Source of the DNA: Bacillota bacterium
GTDB taxonomy: Bacteria; Bacillota; Clostridia; Acetivibrionales; DSM-1351
Length of the DNA: 15,587 nt
NCBI GenBank assembly: GCA_023426005.1
Contig: JAFABO010000064.1
Coordinates: forward strand, 1 to 15,587
Reading direction: 5' to 3'
Positions 1 through 6,606 of the stretch are shown here, one piece after another. A model generated the notes under the pieces. It was not told the origin of the DNA. It made no database searches and was given only the letters and a program-made list of their open reading frames with translations. The translations under genes and the position numbers were made by a program. Each line of letters opens with the position of its first letter. The first letter of the stretch is position 1.

Positions 1-322
1 AGACCGAGGCTGTCACCAGCATTTCCTTTCCCGTATTCCTTACCTGATGCCTTGAATTGGCAGGAAAGAAAACCGCATCCCCTTTTACAAAATCCACAAT
101 TTCCCCGTCAATCCAGGCTTGTCCCTGCCCTTCAACAATGTAGATAACTTCCTCAATGTTTCTGTGAGCATGCAGCGGCTTGACTATAGCTTCAGGAAAA
201 CAGTGCATTATGGCAATACTCATCTGATCCGCCCCCACAGTCTTGTCTGTTATAATCCATCTGAGATCCCTTCCTTCAAGATGTGCAGGTTCAACATCAT
301 TTAAAGAAACTTTCTTTTTCAT
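1..322 (-). CDS. Cupin-domain protein (C-terminus cut off by window edge)
   Basis: Single-domain cupin of unknown substrate; 107 residues are visible and the reading frame is open at position 1. Both cupin motifs are readable. Motif 1 has H51-x-H53, E57/E58 and G65; motif 2 has G81, P87, H92 and N96. The two His pairs plus the Glu would bind a metal ion in a small beta-barrel. The ATG at 322 is preceded by a GGGGGAG ribosome site 5 nt upstream, which fixes the start. Small proteins of this type can be sugar isomerases, dioxygenases or regulators' sensor domains, and nothing here chooses between them. It is transcribed away from the sigK fragment and lies outside the inserted element. Certain as a cupin, unknown in function. 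Confidence 0.85.
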   Translation of the reverse strand, partial: MKKKVSLNDVEPAHLEGRDLRWIITDKTVGADQMSIAIMHCFPEAIVKPLHAHRNIEEVIYIVEGQGQAWIDGEIVDFVKGDAVFFPANSRHQVRNTGKEMLVTASV

Positions 323-679
323 TCCGGCTCCCCCTTCACGGTTATTATTGTATAAAGTTTTTCTATGATAACGCATAGGTTCAGTTAAAAATCTTCCTGT
401 GTATGCGTGTCTCAGCGAGGCGGAAAATATGCTCACCGCCTGAAAGCAGACCGGTACCCGTCACCTTTAGAGATGGGTAAATCTATTATCGCCTCATTAT
501 AAGTCAAGTATAGTTAATAAATCAGATGAGATACAGAAACTACTTTAAGAAACTGTTATCAATTTTAATCTGTATATTTTAAGAGATTTTTACCGGGATA
601 AAGTCTATAACTATTTTAAGATATTTATAACTTTTTTAATAATGCCGTCCAATTCCCAAAAGTTTTTGAAAGCTGCACC
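323..679. other. Gene-free spacer with possible structured RNA
   Basis: No credible coding frame. On the minus strand, towards the cupin gene, three possible pairings can be drawn: ACCCATC with GACGGGT (about 457-479), AGGCGG with CCGCCT (about 418-440), and GAGGCG (about 488-493) with CGCCTC (about 416-421). The last two compete for the same bases. I do not recognise a known riboswitch or small RNA. Positions 500-680 are AT-rich with nothing notable. Confidence 0.3.
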
Positions 680-704
680 AAAAAGGCTGCCATTAATGGC
701 AGCC
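680..704 (-). terminator. Rho-independent terminator of sigK
   Basis: A perfect 20-nt palindrome, GGCTGCCATTAATGGCAGCC (685-704), is followed on the minus strand by TTTTT (684-680). It overlaps the last codons and the stop of the sigK C-terminal part, so the stem forms across the stop codon. Confidence 0.75.
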
Positions 705-983
705 TTCAGGTTTTAATTCTTTACTCAATTTTTTAATTGCTTTTTTCTCTATCCTTGAGACATAGGATCTTGAAATTCCCAGCATTTTAGCTATTTCACG
801 CTGAGTTTTACTGGTTCCGTTAAGTAAGCCGTATCTTAACTCCAATACTACTTTCTCCCTGTTTTTAAGAGTACCCTTCATTTTACTATACAACCGCTTT
901 ACCTGCATTTTCAGTTCAACTTCATCCACTACCGACTCAGAATCATTGCTGATCAGATCTATTAATGTAATTTCATTGCCTTC
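693..983 (-). pseudogene. sigK: sigK 3' part (C-terminal portion of RNA polymerase sigma-K, spoIIIC-like)
   Basis: This encodes the last ~96 residues of sigma-K, the late mother-cell sporulation sigma factor. It begins E-G-N-E-I-T-L-I-D and carries region 4 with the hallmark K-T-Q-R-E-I-A-K-M-L-G-I-S-R-S-Y-V-S-R-I-E-K helix-turn-helix. It has no start codon or ribosome site of its own. The frame simply enters from the inserted element at the AATGA core (973-977). It is therefore a gene part that becomes functional only when DNA excision joins it to the upstream part at 9969-10066. The GTG at 929 gives an open frame but has no ribosome site. The organisation matches the split spoIVCB/spoIIIC gene of Bacillus subtilis and split sigK of some Clostridia. 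Identity is very secure. Whether it can still be restored is doubtful, because the 5' part of the gene is itself interrupted. Confidence 0.93.
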
Positions 984-996
984 TACATGTTGTATA
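973..996. repeat. Left att site of the skin element (core plus inner arm)
   Basis: Direct-repeat copy TCATTGCCTTC (973-983) overlaps by one base an inner arm CTACATGTTGTATA (983-996). The arm is the exact reverse complement of the arm at the right end, as expected of recombinase half-sites. Confidence 0.85.
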
Positions 997-1014
997 TGCT
1001 ATTTTTAAAGCAAG

Positions 1015-1044
1015 AGCTCCCCTGGATCTATGCCAAGAGGAGCT
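1015..1044 (-). terminator. Probable terminator after the stalk-domain gene
   Basis: An 11-bp stem with one bulge lies just after the stop at 1056: AGCTCCTCTTGG pairs with CCAGGGGAGCT around a 7-nt loop. The T-rich tail (CTTGCTTTAAAAAT) is weak, so efficiency is uncertain. Confidence 0.5.
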
Positions 1045-1055
1045 TCATCTTTAAC

Positions 1056-1766
1056 TTAATATGCTTTAAACCATATGCCGCCGGTACCGTCGTAATTTCT
1101 GCCAAATGTAATCTTAGGCTGCTTATCAGATGTTGCCACTTTAAATACTGTATAGCCTTCGATGGACGCTCCCTTATATAATTCTCCTGTCAATTCAGGT
1201 TCAGGAGCAATTACTAGTCCTTTGTCATATGATTTACCCTTATCGGATATCAAATCAAAACTATAACCGGATACATCATACTTTTTATCTCCTGGAGCAT
1301 TTGTAAGCTTAAAGTCAATTTTAGCAAGTATATATTCATATCCCGCTCCTGCTTCTTCATTAAACATATTTGCATCTTTAATCAAATCCCAGGCTGCTGC
1401 ACCGCGTAATATTTCTTTAACCGTTACATTTGCGGTAAACTTGTCTATTATGTATTCAAATTGTACTGTCTGCATAGTTCCGATCGGTGCTGGATTGCTC
1501 ATGTTATACTTATTTGCTGCAGGAGCTTCTCCAAGTGTTATTTTCTTCCCTTTTGTGTCAACAGAGTATTTAATGCCCAAATTACCAGCCAGCTGCTTTA
1601 AATCAGCATAGTATGCCCCGTTGATAGTAACAACGTTTTGTGTAATCTTTTTGCCATTTAATGTAGTGCTGAATGCACTTTTAATAGCTGTCAGGTTACT
1701 GGCTGCAAATGATACCGTACCGGTTAACAAGACCCCAATGATTAGACCGGATATAAATTTTTTCAA
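1056..1766 (-). CDS. Secreted stalk-domain/DUF4352-like protein
   Basis: 236 residues, exported. The N-terminus is a classic signal peptide (M-K-K-F-I-S-G-L-I-I-G-V-L-L-T-G-T-V-S-F-A-A), with cleavage likely after S-F-A. Residues ~30-75 resemble the copper-amine-oxidase N-terminal 'stalk' domain (V-V-T-I-N-G-A-Y-Y-A-D-L-K-Q-L-A), common in secreted clostridial proteins. Residues ~90-236 resemble a DUF4352-type immunoglobulin-like fold. I chose the TTG at 1766 because AAAGGAG lies 10 nt upstream; the GTG at 1775 overlaps that ribosome site. It is the gene nearest the left end of the skin element and has its own terminator. The role is unknown; extracellular or cell-wall attachment is the best guess. 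It looks intact, unlike the lysis genes. Confidence 0.75.
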   Translation of the reverse strand: MKKFISGLIIGVLLTGTVSFAASNLTAIKSAFSTTLNGKKITQNVVTINGAYYADLKQLAGNLGIKYSVDTKGKKITLGEAPAANKYNMSNPAPIGTMQTVQFEYIIDKFTANVTVKEILRGAAAWDLIKDANMFNEEAGAGYEYILAKIDFKLTNAPGDKKYDVSGYSFDLISDKGKSYDKGLVIAPEPELTGELYKGASIEGYTVFKVATSDKQPKITFGRNYDGTGGIWFKAY

Positions 1767-1871
1767 AATAATCACTCTCCTTTAAACAATAATCTACTAT
1801 ATACTGTTAAATAATACAAGCTCTGATATAATCTAAGTATCCAAGAAGGGAATTTGAGAAATCTTCTTTAT

Positions 1872-1912
1872 GACACAAAATAGCGGAGCTGCGGTTTCGT
1901 TTTTTTTGTGTC
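1872..1912. repeat. Inverted repeat GACACAAAA/TTTTGTGTC
   Basis: Perfect 9-bp arms (1872-1880 and 1904-1912) flank a 23-nt centre that contains a T-run. It lies in the 257-bp gap between two secreted-protein genes. It may be part of a transcription stop or a remnant of a small mobile sequence. Confidence 0.4.
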
Positions 1913-1936
1913 GCATATCAGGCAGATTGCGAGCAA

Positions 1937-1978
1937 AACAAATACTGCATATCCTTTGTGAAATATGCAGTATTTGTT
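1937..1978 (-). terminator. Strong hairpin terminator after the small secreted Cys protein
   Basis: Perfect 16-bp arms, AACAAATACTGCATAT and ATATGCAGTATTTGTT, flank a 10-nt loop, 46 nt after the stop of the 2024-2332 gene. On the minus strand the stem ends in TTTGTTTTG, a fair U-tract. Confidence 0.65.
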
Positions 1979-2023
1979 AGTTTATTAGAATAAGAAAACT
2001 ATGTTTGTAATTTATTCATCCGT

Positions 2024-2332
2024 TTACTTAGGTATAGCATGAACCCATTGGCACCCTGTATGTCTACAATAATAATAGTCGGTCTTTTCACTGCTATAAA
2101 CATAATACCAGGAATGGCCTGTTGCAGGAATTGTAATAGTAGAAACAATTACTCCACATTGAGTACATCTACCTACCATCGTACCACTCTCAGTACATGT
2201 AGCTGGTTTGATGGTCACATATGAACCATAAAAGGTGTGTGCACAGGCTGCATATGCTGAAAATGCACTTCCAATTGATAAAATACAAACAAGCAACAAT
2301 ATAAAACCCCTTTTAATAATCTTTTTCTTCAT
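2024..2332 (-). CDS. Small secreted protein with paired cysteines (PATGH-type repeat)
   Basis: 102 residues. The signal peptide is M-K-K-K-I-I-K-R-G-F-I-L-L-L-V-C-I-L with further hydrophobic residues, cleaved near A-Y-A. The mature ~75 residues contain A-T-C-T-E-S-G, R-C-T-Q-C-G and I-P-A-T-G-H-S-W. This is one copy of a Cys-rich repeat unit found in tandem in many large clostridial surface proteins. A further Y-Y-Y-C-R-H-T-G-C follows, so four cysteines could form a zinc or disulfide site. I start at the ATG at 2332, which has AAAGGGG 8 nt upstream; the TTG at 2350 lacks one. A promoter-like TTGCAA-16-TAATAT lies at 2377-2404 (minus). A single free-standing repeat is unusual. Function unknown. 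Confidence 0.7.
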   Translation of the reverse strand: MKKKIIKRGFILLLVCILSIGSAFSAYAACAHTFYGSYVTIKPATCTESGTMVGRCTQCGVIVSTITIPATGHSWYYVYSSEKTDYYYCRHTGCQWVHAIPK

Positions 2333-2376
2333 TAAGAAAACCCCTTTCAATTATTATTTATTCGAGTTACTAGTTT

Positions 2377-2404
2377 ATATTAACATTTTTACCTCTATTT
2401 GCAA
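2377..2404 (-). promoter_or_regulatory. Candidate sigma-A promoter for the small secreted protein
   Basis: TTGCAA (2399-2404), a 16-nt spacer and TAATAT (2382-2377) lie 45 nt upstream of the start at 2332. Match is fair, not perfect. Confidence 0.45.
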
Positions 2405-2463
2405 ATTATGAGTGCGTTGCTATATGCTAACTTTCCCAGCCATCAGTGGAAGGGGTGGAAATT

Positions 2464-2491
2464 AAAAAAGCCCTCTCTTTACCGGGAGGGC
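2464..2491 (-). terminator. Terminator of the lysis gene group
   Basis: GCCCTC and GAGGGC form a stem (2470-2475 with 2486-2491) followed on the minus strand by TTTTTT. It is 13 nt after the stop of the holin-like gene and closes the 4833-to-2504 gene run. Confidence 0.8.
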
Positions 2492-2503
2492 CACGGGTTG
2501 CTG

Positions 2504-2689
2504 CTATTGATCTGCAGCGGGTTTTTTTGTAAAAAAGTATGTGACGATCATCGTTGTGCAGTTAGAGAACAGTAAAAATACTTTTTCATCCATCTGCCGA
2601 CCTCTCAGAACTATCGCTATCATAGTCCCGACAAGCCCGAGTGTTGTGAGGCTTTTTACGTCAATCAGTTTTGCAATTTTGTCTTTCAT
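2504..2689 (-). CDS. Small holin-like membrane protein
   Basis: 61 residues from the ATG at 2689, which has GGAAGGAG 10 nt upstream. There are two short hydrophobic stretches, T-T-L-G-L-V-G-T-M-I-A-I-V-L and V-F-L-L-F-S-N-C-T-T-M-I-V-T-Y-F-F. They are separated by a charged R-G-R-Q-M-D-E-K turn. Size, topology and position directly after a lysin gene fit a phage holin or holin-associated protein. There is no stop codon between the lysin's C-terminal frame and this gene. The two are one continuous frame, so a fused product is possible if translation enters from upstream. I do not recognise a named family. Confidence 0.6.
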   Translation of the reverse strand: MKDKIAKLIDVKSLTTLGLVGTMIAIVLRGRQMDEKVFLLFSNCTTMIVTYFFTKKPAADQ

Positions 2690-3418
2690 CTTAAGTGATC
2701 TCCTTCCTATATTTATTGTGGCATTTCGAAAAGCAATTTGCAGGTATTCCGGTTTTGGAGTTATTTGACCTTTTAAGACTTCCGTCCAATAGTCTTTAGT
2801 TACTATGCCATCCAGAACCATTGCTTCTGCAAGGCTCTCAGCATCATCCTGTTTAGGCGTAGAATTATCTCCGCTGAGCCAGTAATAACTTTAGTACCAT
2901 CTTGAACTAAATCGAATTCTATCCAGTCAGGTTGTCCCCAATGCGTCCATGCCCGCTGTGAAAGCTTGGTTTTTACAACGCCATAATCGCCTCCCCTGGA
3001 CTCAATTACATCTCCATTTCCTACGAAAATTCCTACGTGAACTAAACGGGCTTTGGTTTTGTCGTACATAAAAACAAAAGTACCCGGAATCGGCGGAATA
3101 CTTTCTATTGTTCCTCTCTTTTTAACACATTGATCATATAATTCCTGTGCAGATACATCCTTCCAAATGCCTGTTAAAGCTTTTCTTGCCGCCTTTATTA
3201 ATGCTACAGTCATAACAGATTTCCCCTAACCATCTGGCGCATCGGCCTTTTGTATAATCTCCATTTTTCTGGAAATATCCCTCTCCCATTGTATTACCAT
3301 ACATAGTCTGAGCTGCCTTTAGTAATTCAATTGTACACTTCTGACCTATAGCGCTATATACGTAACCCAACCCAATACATGCTATAATCCATTTAATTAA
3401 TGCTGATGCTTTTGTCAT
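2690..3418 (-). pseudogene. NlpC/P60-type phage lysin, two frameshifts
   Basis: Cell-wall endopeptidase of the phage NlpC/P60 type, now broken. Part 1 (from the ATG at 3418, with GAGGGGAGAG upstream) runs to the catalytic motif Y-D-C-S. The frame then shifts near 3202, where D-C-S-G-L-I-K-A-A-R-K would be restored by two added bases. Part 2 carries I-P-P-I-P-G-T-F-V-F-M-Y-D-K and H-V-G-I-F-V-G-N-G-D-V-I-E-S-R-G, with the catalytic His, then W-T-H-W-G-Q-P-D-W. A second shift near 2868-2895 leads into the C-terminal S-T-P-K-Q-D-D-A-E-S-L-A-E-A-M-V-L-D-G-I-V. This last frame runs into the holin-like gene without a stop. Catalytic Cys and His are both present but in different frames, so no active enzyme is made unless there are sequencing errors. 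Confidence 0.8.
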
Positions 3419-3422
3419 TATT

Positions 3423-3714
3423 TCAATCTCTCCCCTCTAAATTATCAATCCTTTTGTGCGCTGATTTCGCTGATTCCTCGACTCCCTTTACACGCTCGAC
3501 TAATAAAAAGTGGCGTTCTTCAGATGTCTCTTGTTTACGTTTAAGGTCATCAACACCTGCTTTTGATGTACCCCACATCGGGCATAAGAGTTCCGGAGCT
3601 TTTTCCGGAATCAGAACTTTCTTTTTTTAAACCATTTCGATAGCCTATACAGGCAAATGTTATGCTGCTAATAGTTCCAAGAATCCCAATCGCTGCAACA
3701 GCGTTTATCTCCAT
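3423..3714 (-). pseudogene. Phage membrane/coiled-coil (XhlA- or holin-like) protein, frameshifted
   Basis: It starts at the ATG at 3714 with GAAGGAAGGG upstream. The N-terminus M-E-I-N-A-V-A-A-I-G-I-L-G-T-I-S-S-I-T-F is one membrane segment. The frame then reads G-T-L-M-P-D-V-G-Y-I-K and stops at 3550. A different frame continues the same protein: A-G-V-D-D-L-K-R-K-Q-E-T-S-E-E-R-H, then R-V-E/V-E-E-S-A-K-S-A-H-K-R-I-D-N-L-E-G-R-D. It ends at 3423, five bases before the lysin start. The change is one extra A in the run at 3561-3564. The restored ~97-residue protein has a membrane anchor plus coiled coil, like small phage lysis accessory proteins. Homopolymer sequencing error is an alternative. 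Confidence 0.75.
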
Positions 3715-3746
3715 CGACAACCCTTCCTTCTTTTTTGAGGTAATAT

Positions 3747-3775
3747 AAAAAGGACCACTCATTTCTGAGTAATCC
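3747..3775 (-). terminator. Terminator of the FN3 protein gene
   Basis: GGATTACTCA pairs with TGAGTGGTCC around a GAAA tetraloop: 10 bp including two G-U pairs, followed by TTTTT on the minus strand. It begins ~20 nt after the stop at 3796. Confidence 0.8.
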
Positions 3776-3795
3776 TCTTGGATCTCAATATTCAC

Positions 3796-4833
3796 TCAAT
3801 CGTTGTATTCCTTAACTTCAAAACTTGATATCTTGTCAAATGCTATATACTCTTTCCTCCTTAAGAAAGGCTTGATATTATTCTTCTTTGGTATCATGTA
3901 ATATGACTTGTCTGCCCCGTTTGACCTGCTGCCATACCAGCTTAAAAAGCTTTGGAGCTCAGCGGCTGTGAAGTCATATTCTTTTATCTCACCGGTTACC
4001 ATGGTGATTTCAAGGATTGCACTATTTCCTGACGGCTCCGGATTATTAGGAGCAGTGGGCGTCGCTGAAGCTTCGTTGGAGGGATCACTTTCTACGTTAT
4101 TAACTATAGCGGTGACAACATAATAGTATGTAATTCCGTTTGTGACGCCTGTATCTGTGCATGTAATTGCTGAAGTTGTTGTAATAGTCTCGTATGGGCC
4201 AGTGGGAGTCTCAGAACGTTTTACAATATAACTCATTACTCCTTCCACAGCCTCCCATGATAAGTCGACCTTTGCATTACCTGGTGTTGATATAAGGTCT
4301 GTTGGCTGATTAAAATCAATTAAGTAGCCTGACTGATCAATATCTATTGCATCTAAATCTATTGAGTGGATAGTATCTGCTTCATCTTCATTTGCGAACT
4401 CTAATACCACAGTATGTATTCCACTAATTAAATTACTTTTTTCATAGGTAAGTATTTGATAGGTTAGCGTATTGCTATTATTTCCCAACGCATATATTTC
4501 TGAAATTCCATCAACTGTGATCTTAACATATGGAGCTCTGGTTTTATGTCTGGATTCTATTATTCTTAGTTTTGTTCCATAAAACTTAAACTTAATATTG
4601 CTCTCAAATCCAGCAATCCACTTTTGCGTGGAATTGTAACAGTTAACATCAGAATTTCCATTATAATGACCACTAAACCTAATTCTTGGATCATCTTCAT
4701 TATATCTTGTCCACCCAGCCTCAGGATTTTTTAATTGTTGTCCAACAGTGGCTGCAAAACTTACCGTACAAAACACTACTATAACTGCAATAAAAACTAC
4801 CATAAAACATAATAACTTGCCAAATCTTTTCAT
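3796..4833 (-). CDS. Secreted protein with fibronectin type III domain
   Basis: 345 residues from the ATG at 4833 (GGGGGT 8 nt upstream). Residues 1-27 form a signal peptide ending in V-S-F-A. Residues ~35-170 look like a beta-sandwich of carbohydrate- or surface-binding type (A-G-W-T-R-Y-N-E-D-D-P-R-I-R-F-S-G). Residues ~176-261 are a fibronectin type III domain (K-V-D-L-S-W-E-A-V, then Y-Y-Y-V-V-T-A-I and S-N-E-A-S-A-T-P). The last ~75 residues (I-T-M-V-T-G-E-I-K-E-Y-D-F and S-S-F-E-V-K-E-Y) form a C-terminal module that I recall from other clostridial FN3 proteins. The gene is intact, with its own terminator and a TATAAT-like -10 (4864-4869). It lies inside the lysis gene block. Substrate unknown; it may bind polysaccharide or cell wall. 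Confidence 0.75.
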   Translation of the reverse strand: MKRFGKLLCFMVVFIAVIVVFCTVSFAATVGQQLKNPEAGWTRYNEDDPRIRFSGHYNGNSDVNCYNSTQKWIAGFESNIKFKFYGTKLRIIESRHKTRAPYVKITVDGISEIYALGNNSNTLTYQILTYEKSNLISGIHTVVLEFANEDEADTIHSIDLDAIDIDQSGYLIDFNQPTDLISTPGNAKVDLSWEAVEGVMSYIVKRSETPTGPYETITTTSAITCTDTGVTNGITYYYVVTAIVNNVESDPSNEASATPTAPNNPEPSGNSAILEITMVTGEIKEYDFTAAELQSFLSWYGSRSNGADKSYYMIPKKNNIKPFLRRKEYIAFDKISSFEVKEYND

Positions 4834-4863
4834 AAAATCGACCCCCATTTAATGTTTTGTTAA

Positions 4864-4892
4864 ATTATACCTCTATATCCATATCAGAATAA
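4864..4892 (-). promoter_or_regulatory. Candidate promoter of the FN3 gene
   Basis: A perfect TATAAT -10 (4869-4864) lies 17 nt from a poor -35, TTATTC (4892-4887), and 30 nt before the start at 4833. Confidence 0.4.
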
Positions 4893-4966
4893 GACTGATA
4901 ATTTATGTATACTAATTGTATAATTAGAAGGTTATAGATGGTCATACTATAAGCAATTAATTATAT

Positions 4967-5010
4967 AAAAAAGCCCTGAAGGATATTTTAAAAACATCTC
5001 CTTAAAGGGC
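4967..5010 (-). terminator. Terminator of the phage holin gene
   Basis: GCCC, then TTTAAGGA-type pairing with TCCTTCA, then GGGC form a long imperfect stem (4973-5010), followed on the minus strand by TTTTTT. It starts five bases after the stop at 5015. Confidence 0.75.
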
Positions 5011-5014
5011 CTTG

Positions 5015-5482
5015 TTACTTACCTTTTGTCATTTTCTCCCCTGCAGCATCGACGGTACTTTTAAACAAGGCAATAGCCTTTTGCAAGAATCCAGGAATAG
5101 GAGCCCCCATTTTGCCGGCATTTTCTATTATACTACCAAGCTCGGTAAGTATGTACCATACAAGCACTACCGGACACAGCAAAACAGTATAAGCAAAAGG
5201 AAGTGATATGCCTGATATATTATTGACTATGCTACCTATTACACCATCCAGCACCGCGGTGACTAAAACAACCACAATGCAACCTGCTTTATGCCAGATT
5301 CCTTCTCTTCCTTTCTTTGAACTCCACTCACCGTTTTTTGAAGCCGCAGCTGATCCGGTTATCCAGTCACCGGCAAGGCAAGCCACGAAGGCGACTACCA
5401 ACCATCCTAACCACCCTAGCATTGCAGATATAGCAACAAACACGCCTGTCATAGCCGCTTTAAAAGCATTTACATTTTCCAT
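5015..5482 (-). CDS. Phage holin, toxin-secretion/phage-lysis family (holin_4 type)
   Basis: 155 residues. It would form membrane holes that release a lysin across the cytoplasmic membrane. The start is the ATG at 5482, with AAGGAG in front. Three hydrophobic segments are visible: ~10-37 (M-T-G-V-F-V-A-I-S-A-M-L-G-W-L-G-W), ~66-88 (A-G-C-I-V-V-V-L-V-T-A-V-L) and ~95-115 (Y-T-V-L-L-C-P-V-V-L-V-W-Y-I). Between the first two is the typical D-W-I-T-G and S-S-K-K-G-R-E-G-I-W-H-K stretch. This pattern (D-x-x-T-G, S-x-x-G, G-x-x-x-K, then E-L-x-S-I-x-E-N) is that of the TcdE/Cph1-like holin family. It is intact and followed by a strong terminator. Related holins also serve in toxin or sporulation protein release, so it need not be only a relic. 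Confidence 0.85.
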   Translation of the reverse strand: MENVNAFKAAMTGVFVAISAMLGWLGWLVVAFVACLAGDWITGSAAASKNGEWSSKKGREGIWHKAGCIVVVLVTAVLDGVIGSIVNNISGISLPFAYTVLLCPVVLVWYILTELGSIIENAGKMGAPIPGFLQKAIALFKSTVDAAGEKMTKGK

Positions 5483-5496
5483 AGTTCTTTTTCTCC

Positions 5497-5754
5497 TTAT
5501 TTTTTAAACACCTTAAAAAGTGTTATAAAGCATTTTTCAAGATATCTCACAGAATCACAATTTTTATACCAGTAATCAAAATCAATACCTGACTCCTGGG
5601 CTAAAAAGCTAAGAGCGTCCTTGGGCTCGTCCACTTGCCGGTCAGTTAAAGAAAATTGCATTGCAACCTTAAGTAACTGTTTCATCCTCTTAATTTTTTC
5701 TGCATTTGTAGCCGGCTTATCCATACCTGGGCCAAGGGTGTACAGGCTCTCCAA
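5497..5754 (-). CDS. Small phage protein of unknown function, possibly chimeric
   Basis: The frame is open from 5817, but the most sensible start is TTG at 5754, one base after the upstream stop, which would couple translation. ATG at 5724 is an alternative; neither has a clear ribosome site. The first part (A-E-K-I-K-R-M-K-Q-L-L-K-V-A-M-Q-F-S-L-T-D-R-Q) reads like the approach to a sigma-region-4-type helix-turn-helix in phage regulators. That HTH is missing and the sequence passes into D-A-L-S-F-L-A-Q-E-S-G-I-D-F-D-Y-W-Y. The C-terminus is hydrophobic and basic (C-F-I-T-L-F-K-V-F-K-K). It could be two phage genes joined by a deletion. It ends 14 nt before the holin start. Confidence 0.5.
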   Translation of the reverse strand: MESLYTLGPGMDKPATNAEKIKRMKQLLKVAMQFSLTDRQVDEPKDALSFLAQESGIDFDYWYKNCDSVRYLEKCFITLFKVFKK

Positions 5755-5755
5755 A

Positions 5756-6013
5756 TTATCTCTGATTAAGTGTGAACGCTTCTCTTCTCCACCAGCTCCG
5801 ATCGTAGTAATATTCAACCTCTTTTGCCACTGCCTTTAATTCATTTAACATTGAATTCAACGGTTTAAGTCGTAGCCTAAGCTCCTCCATTTCCCCCTCT
5901 CGAATAGGACTATATAGTTTAAGAGCCAGCTTCCGTTTCTCAATATTCAGTTCATAAATACGCTCACTCAGCAGCCTGAGTGACCTTTTGTAATCCTTCA
6001 CCAGCTCCTTCAA
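5756..6013 (-). CDS. Helical phage protein of unknown function
   Basis: 85 residues from a TTG at 6013 with AGGGGGTC upstream. It is almost entirely charged alpha-helix (K-D-Y-K-R-S-L-R-L-L-S-E-R-I-Y-E-L-N-I, then E-E-L-R-L-R-L-K-P-L-N-S-M-L-N-E-L-K). It ends in a distinctive Y-Y-Y-D-R-S-W-W-R-R-E-A-F-T motif that I associate with small proteins of clostridial prophages. The product is probably cytoplasmic and dimeric through a coiled coil. Its stop (TAA) is one base from the next TTG start. I do not know its role. An AT-rich 124-bp gap precedes it. Confidence 0.6.
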   Translation of the reverse strand: MKELVKDYKRSLRLLSERIYELNIEKRKLALKLYSPIREGEMEELRLRLKPLNSMLNELKAVAKEVEYYYDRSWWRREAFTLNQR

Positions 6014-6137
6014 AATAAAGACCCCCTGTTTGAATGTAGTAAATTGTTCTATTTTGTAATAATATCGAATATTTTGTTGTATTTGTTTATAGTAACATAA
6101 TATATACCAGTAATAAATACATTTGCACAGTAAATTT

Positions 6138-6293
6138 TTATATAAACCATTTGACCCTATCGAGGTACTTCCCAAAAAGCTTATCTTCAGGGAAATGGCC
6201 AAATCTGAGCTGGGCATAAATCACGGCCCGTTCCTCAGCAGCTTTAAGCTTTTCTTCCAGAGCCCTGTATTTTTTAGCTGAAAAACTTATCAA
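6138..6293 (-). CDS. Short phage-type protein (possibly truncated)
   Basis: 51 residues from TTG at 6293: A-K-K-Y-R-A-L-E-E-K-L-K-A-A-E-E-R-A-V-I-Y-A-Q-L-R, then F-G-H-F-P-E-D-K-L-F-G-K-Y-L-D-R-V-K-W-F-I. A charged helix is followed by a compact aromatic tail. Its start overlaps the end of the decayed gene upstream, as in tightly packed phage operons. The family is not known to me. The clean helical sequence argues that it is, or was, coding. Confidence 0.5.
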   Translation of the reverse strand: MISFSAKKYRALEEKLKAAEERAVIYAQLRFGHFPEDKLFGKYLDRVKWFI

Positions 6294-6398
6294 TCAGTTC
6301 CCGCTTTGCTGCAATACCCTTTTTATTCTGACTGCAGCTTACGTCGATGACTTCTGAAATTCAATTCCGCACTTGGTCCAATATGTTTTCTTTGCCAA
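6274..6398 (-). pseudogene. Phage protein with internal deletion
   Basis: The N-terminus from TTG at 6398 (AGAAGGTGG upstream) reads M-A-K-K-T-Y-W-T-K-C-G-I-E-F-Q-K-S-S-T and then stops at 6339. In another frame directly after this, C-S-Q-N-K-K-G-I-A-A-K-R-E-L-I-D-K-F-F-S runs to a stop at 6274. I read these as the two ends of one longer phage gene whose middle was lost in an out-of-frame deletion near 6335-6345. This is an interpretation from memory of similar prophage proteins; no alignment was possible. Confidence 0.5.
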
Positions 6399-6413
6399 AA
6401 TTCCACCTTCTTT

Positions 6414-6556
6414 CTATAACTCTTTGTGCGTCTTTTCAGCCTGCTCTTCCGTTTTCACATTCATCTGGTCACGAACAAAGAATTAATCTGCTTCTGGTCC
6501 ACTCCGAGCTCCTTGGCTGCTTTTATGGCGTATCCAATTGCCGCATTGTTATTCAT
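6414..6556 (-). pseudogene. Small phage protein, frameshifted
   Basis: ATG at 6556 with a strong AAAGGAGGG upstream: M-N-N-N-A-A-I-G-Y-A-I-K-A-A-K-E-L-G-V-D-Q-K-Q-I-N-S-L-F, then premature TGA. One added base near 6467-6477 would continue it as R-D-Q-M-N-V-K-T-E-E-Q-A-E-K-T-H-K-E-L, stopping at 6414. The restored length is ~47 residues, normal for this kind of prophage protein. Function unknown. Confidence 0.6.
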
Positions 6557-6606
6557 CCCTGCTTGTCCCTCCTTTCACTGCATGTCTACTTTATAATTAA
6601 AAAAAA

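Noticed and set aside
416..493. Known riboswitch upstream of the cupin gene
   Set aside because: I compared the stems and loops from memory with c-di-GMP, c-di-AMP, TPP, SAM, ZTP, THF, Moco and guanidine types; none shows its conserved core.
693..929. A short free-standing sigma-factor-like gene starting at GTG 929
   Set aside because: No ribosome site; it is the in-frame tail of sigK, whose coding continues to the recombination core at 973-983.
3550..3570. Programmed frameshift in the A-run of the XhlA-like gene
   Set aside because: There is no slippery heptamer or stimulatory structure evident, and neighbouring genes carry other plain indels; decay or sequencing error is simpler.
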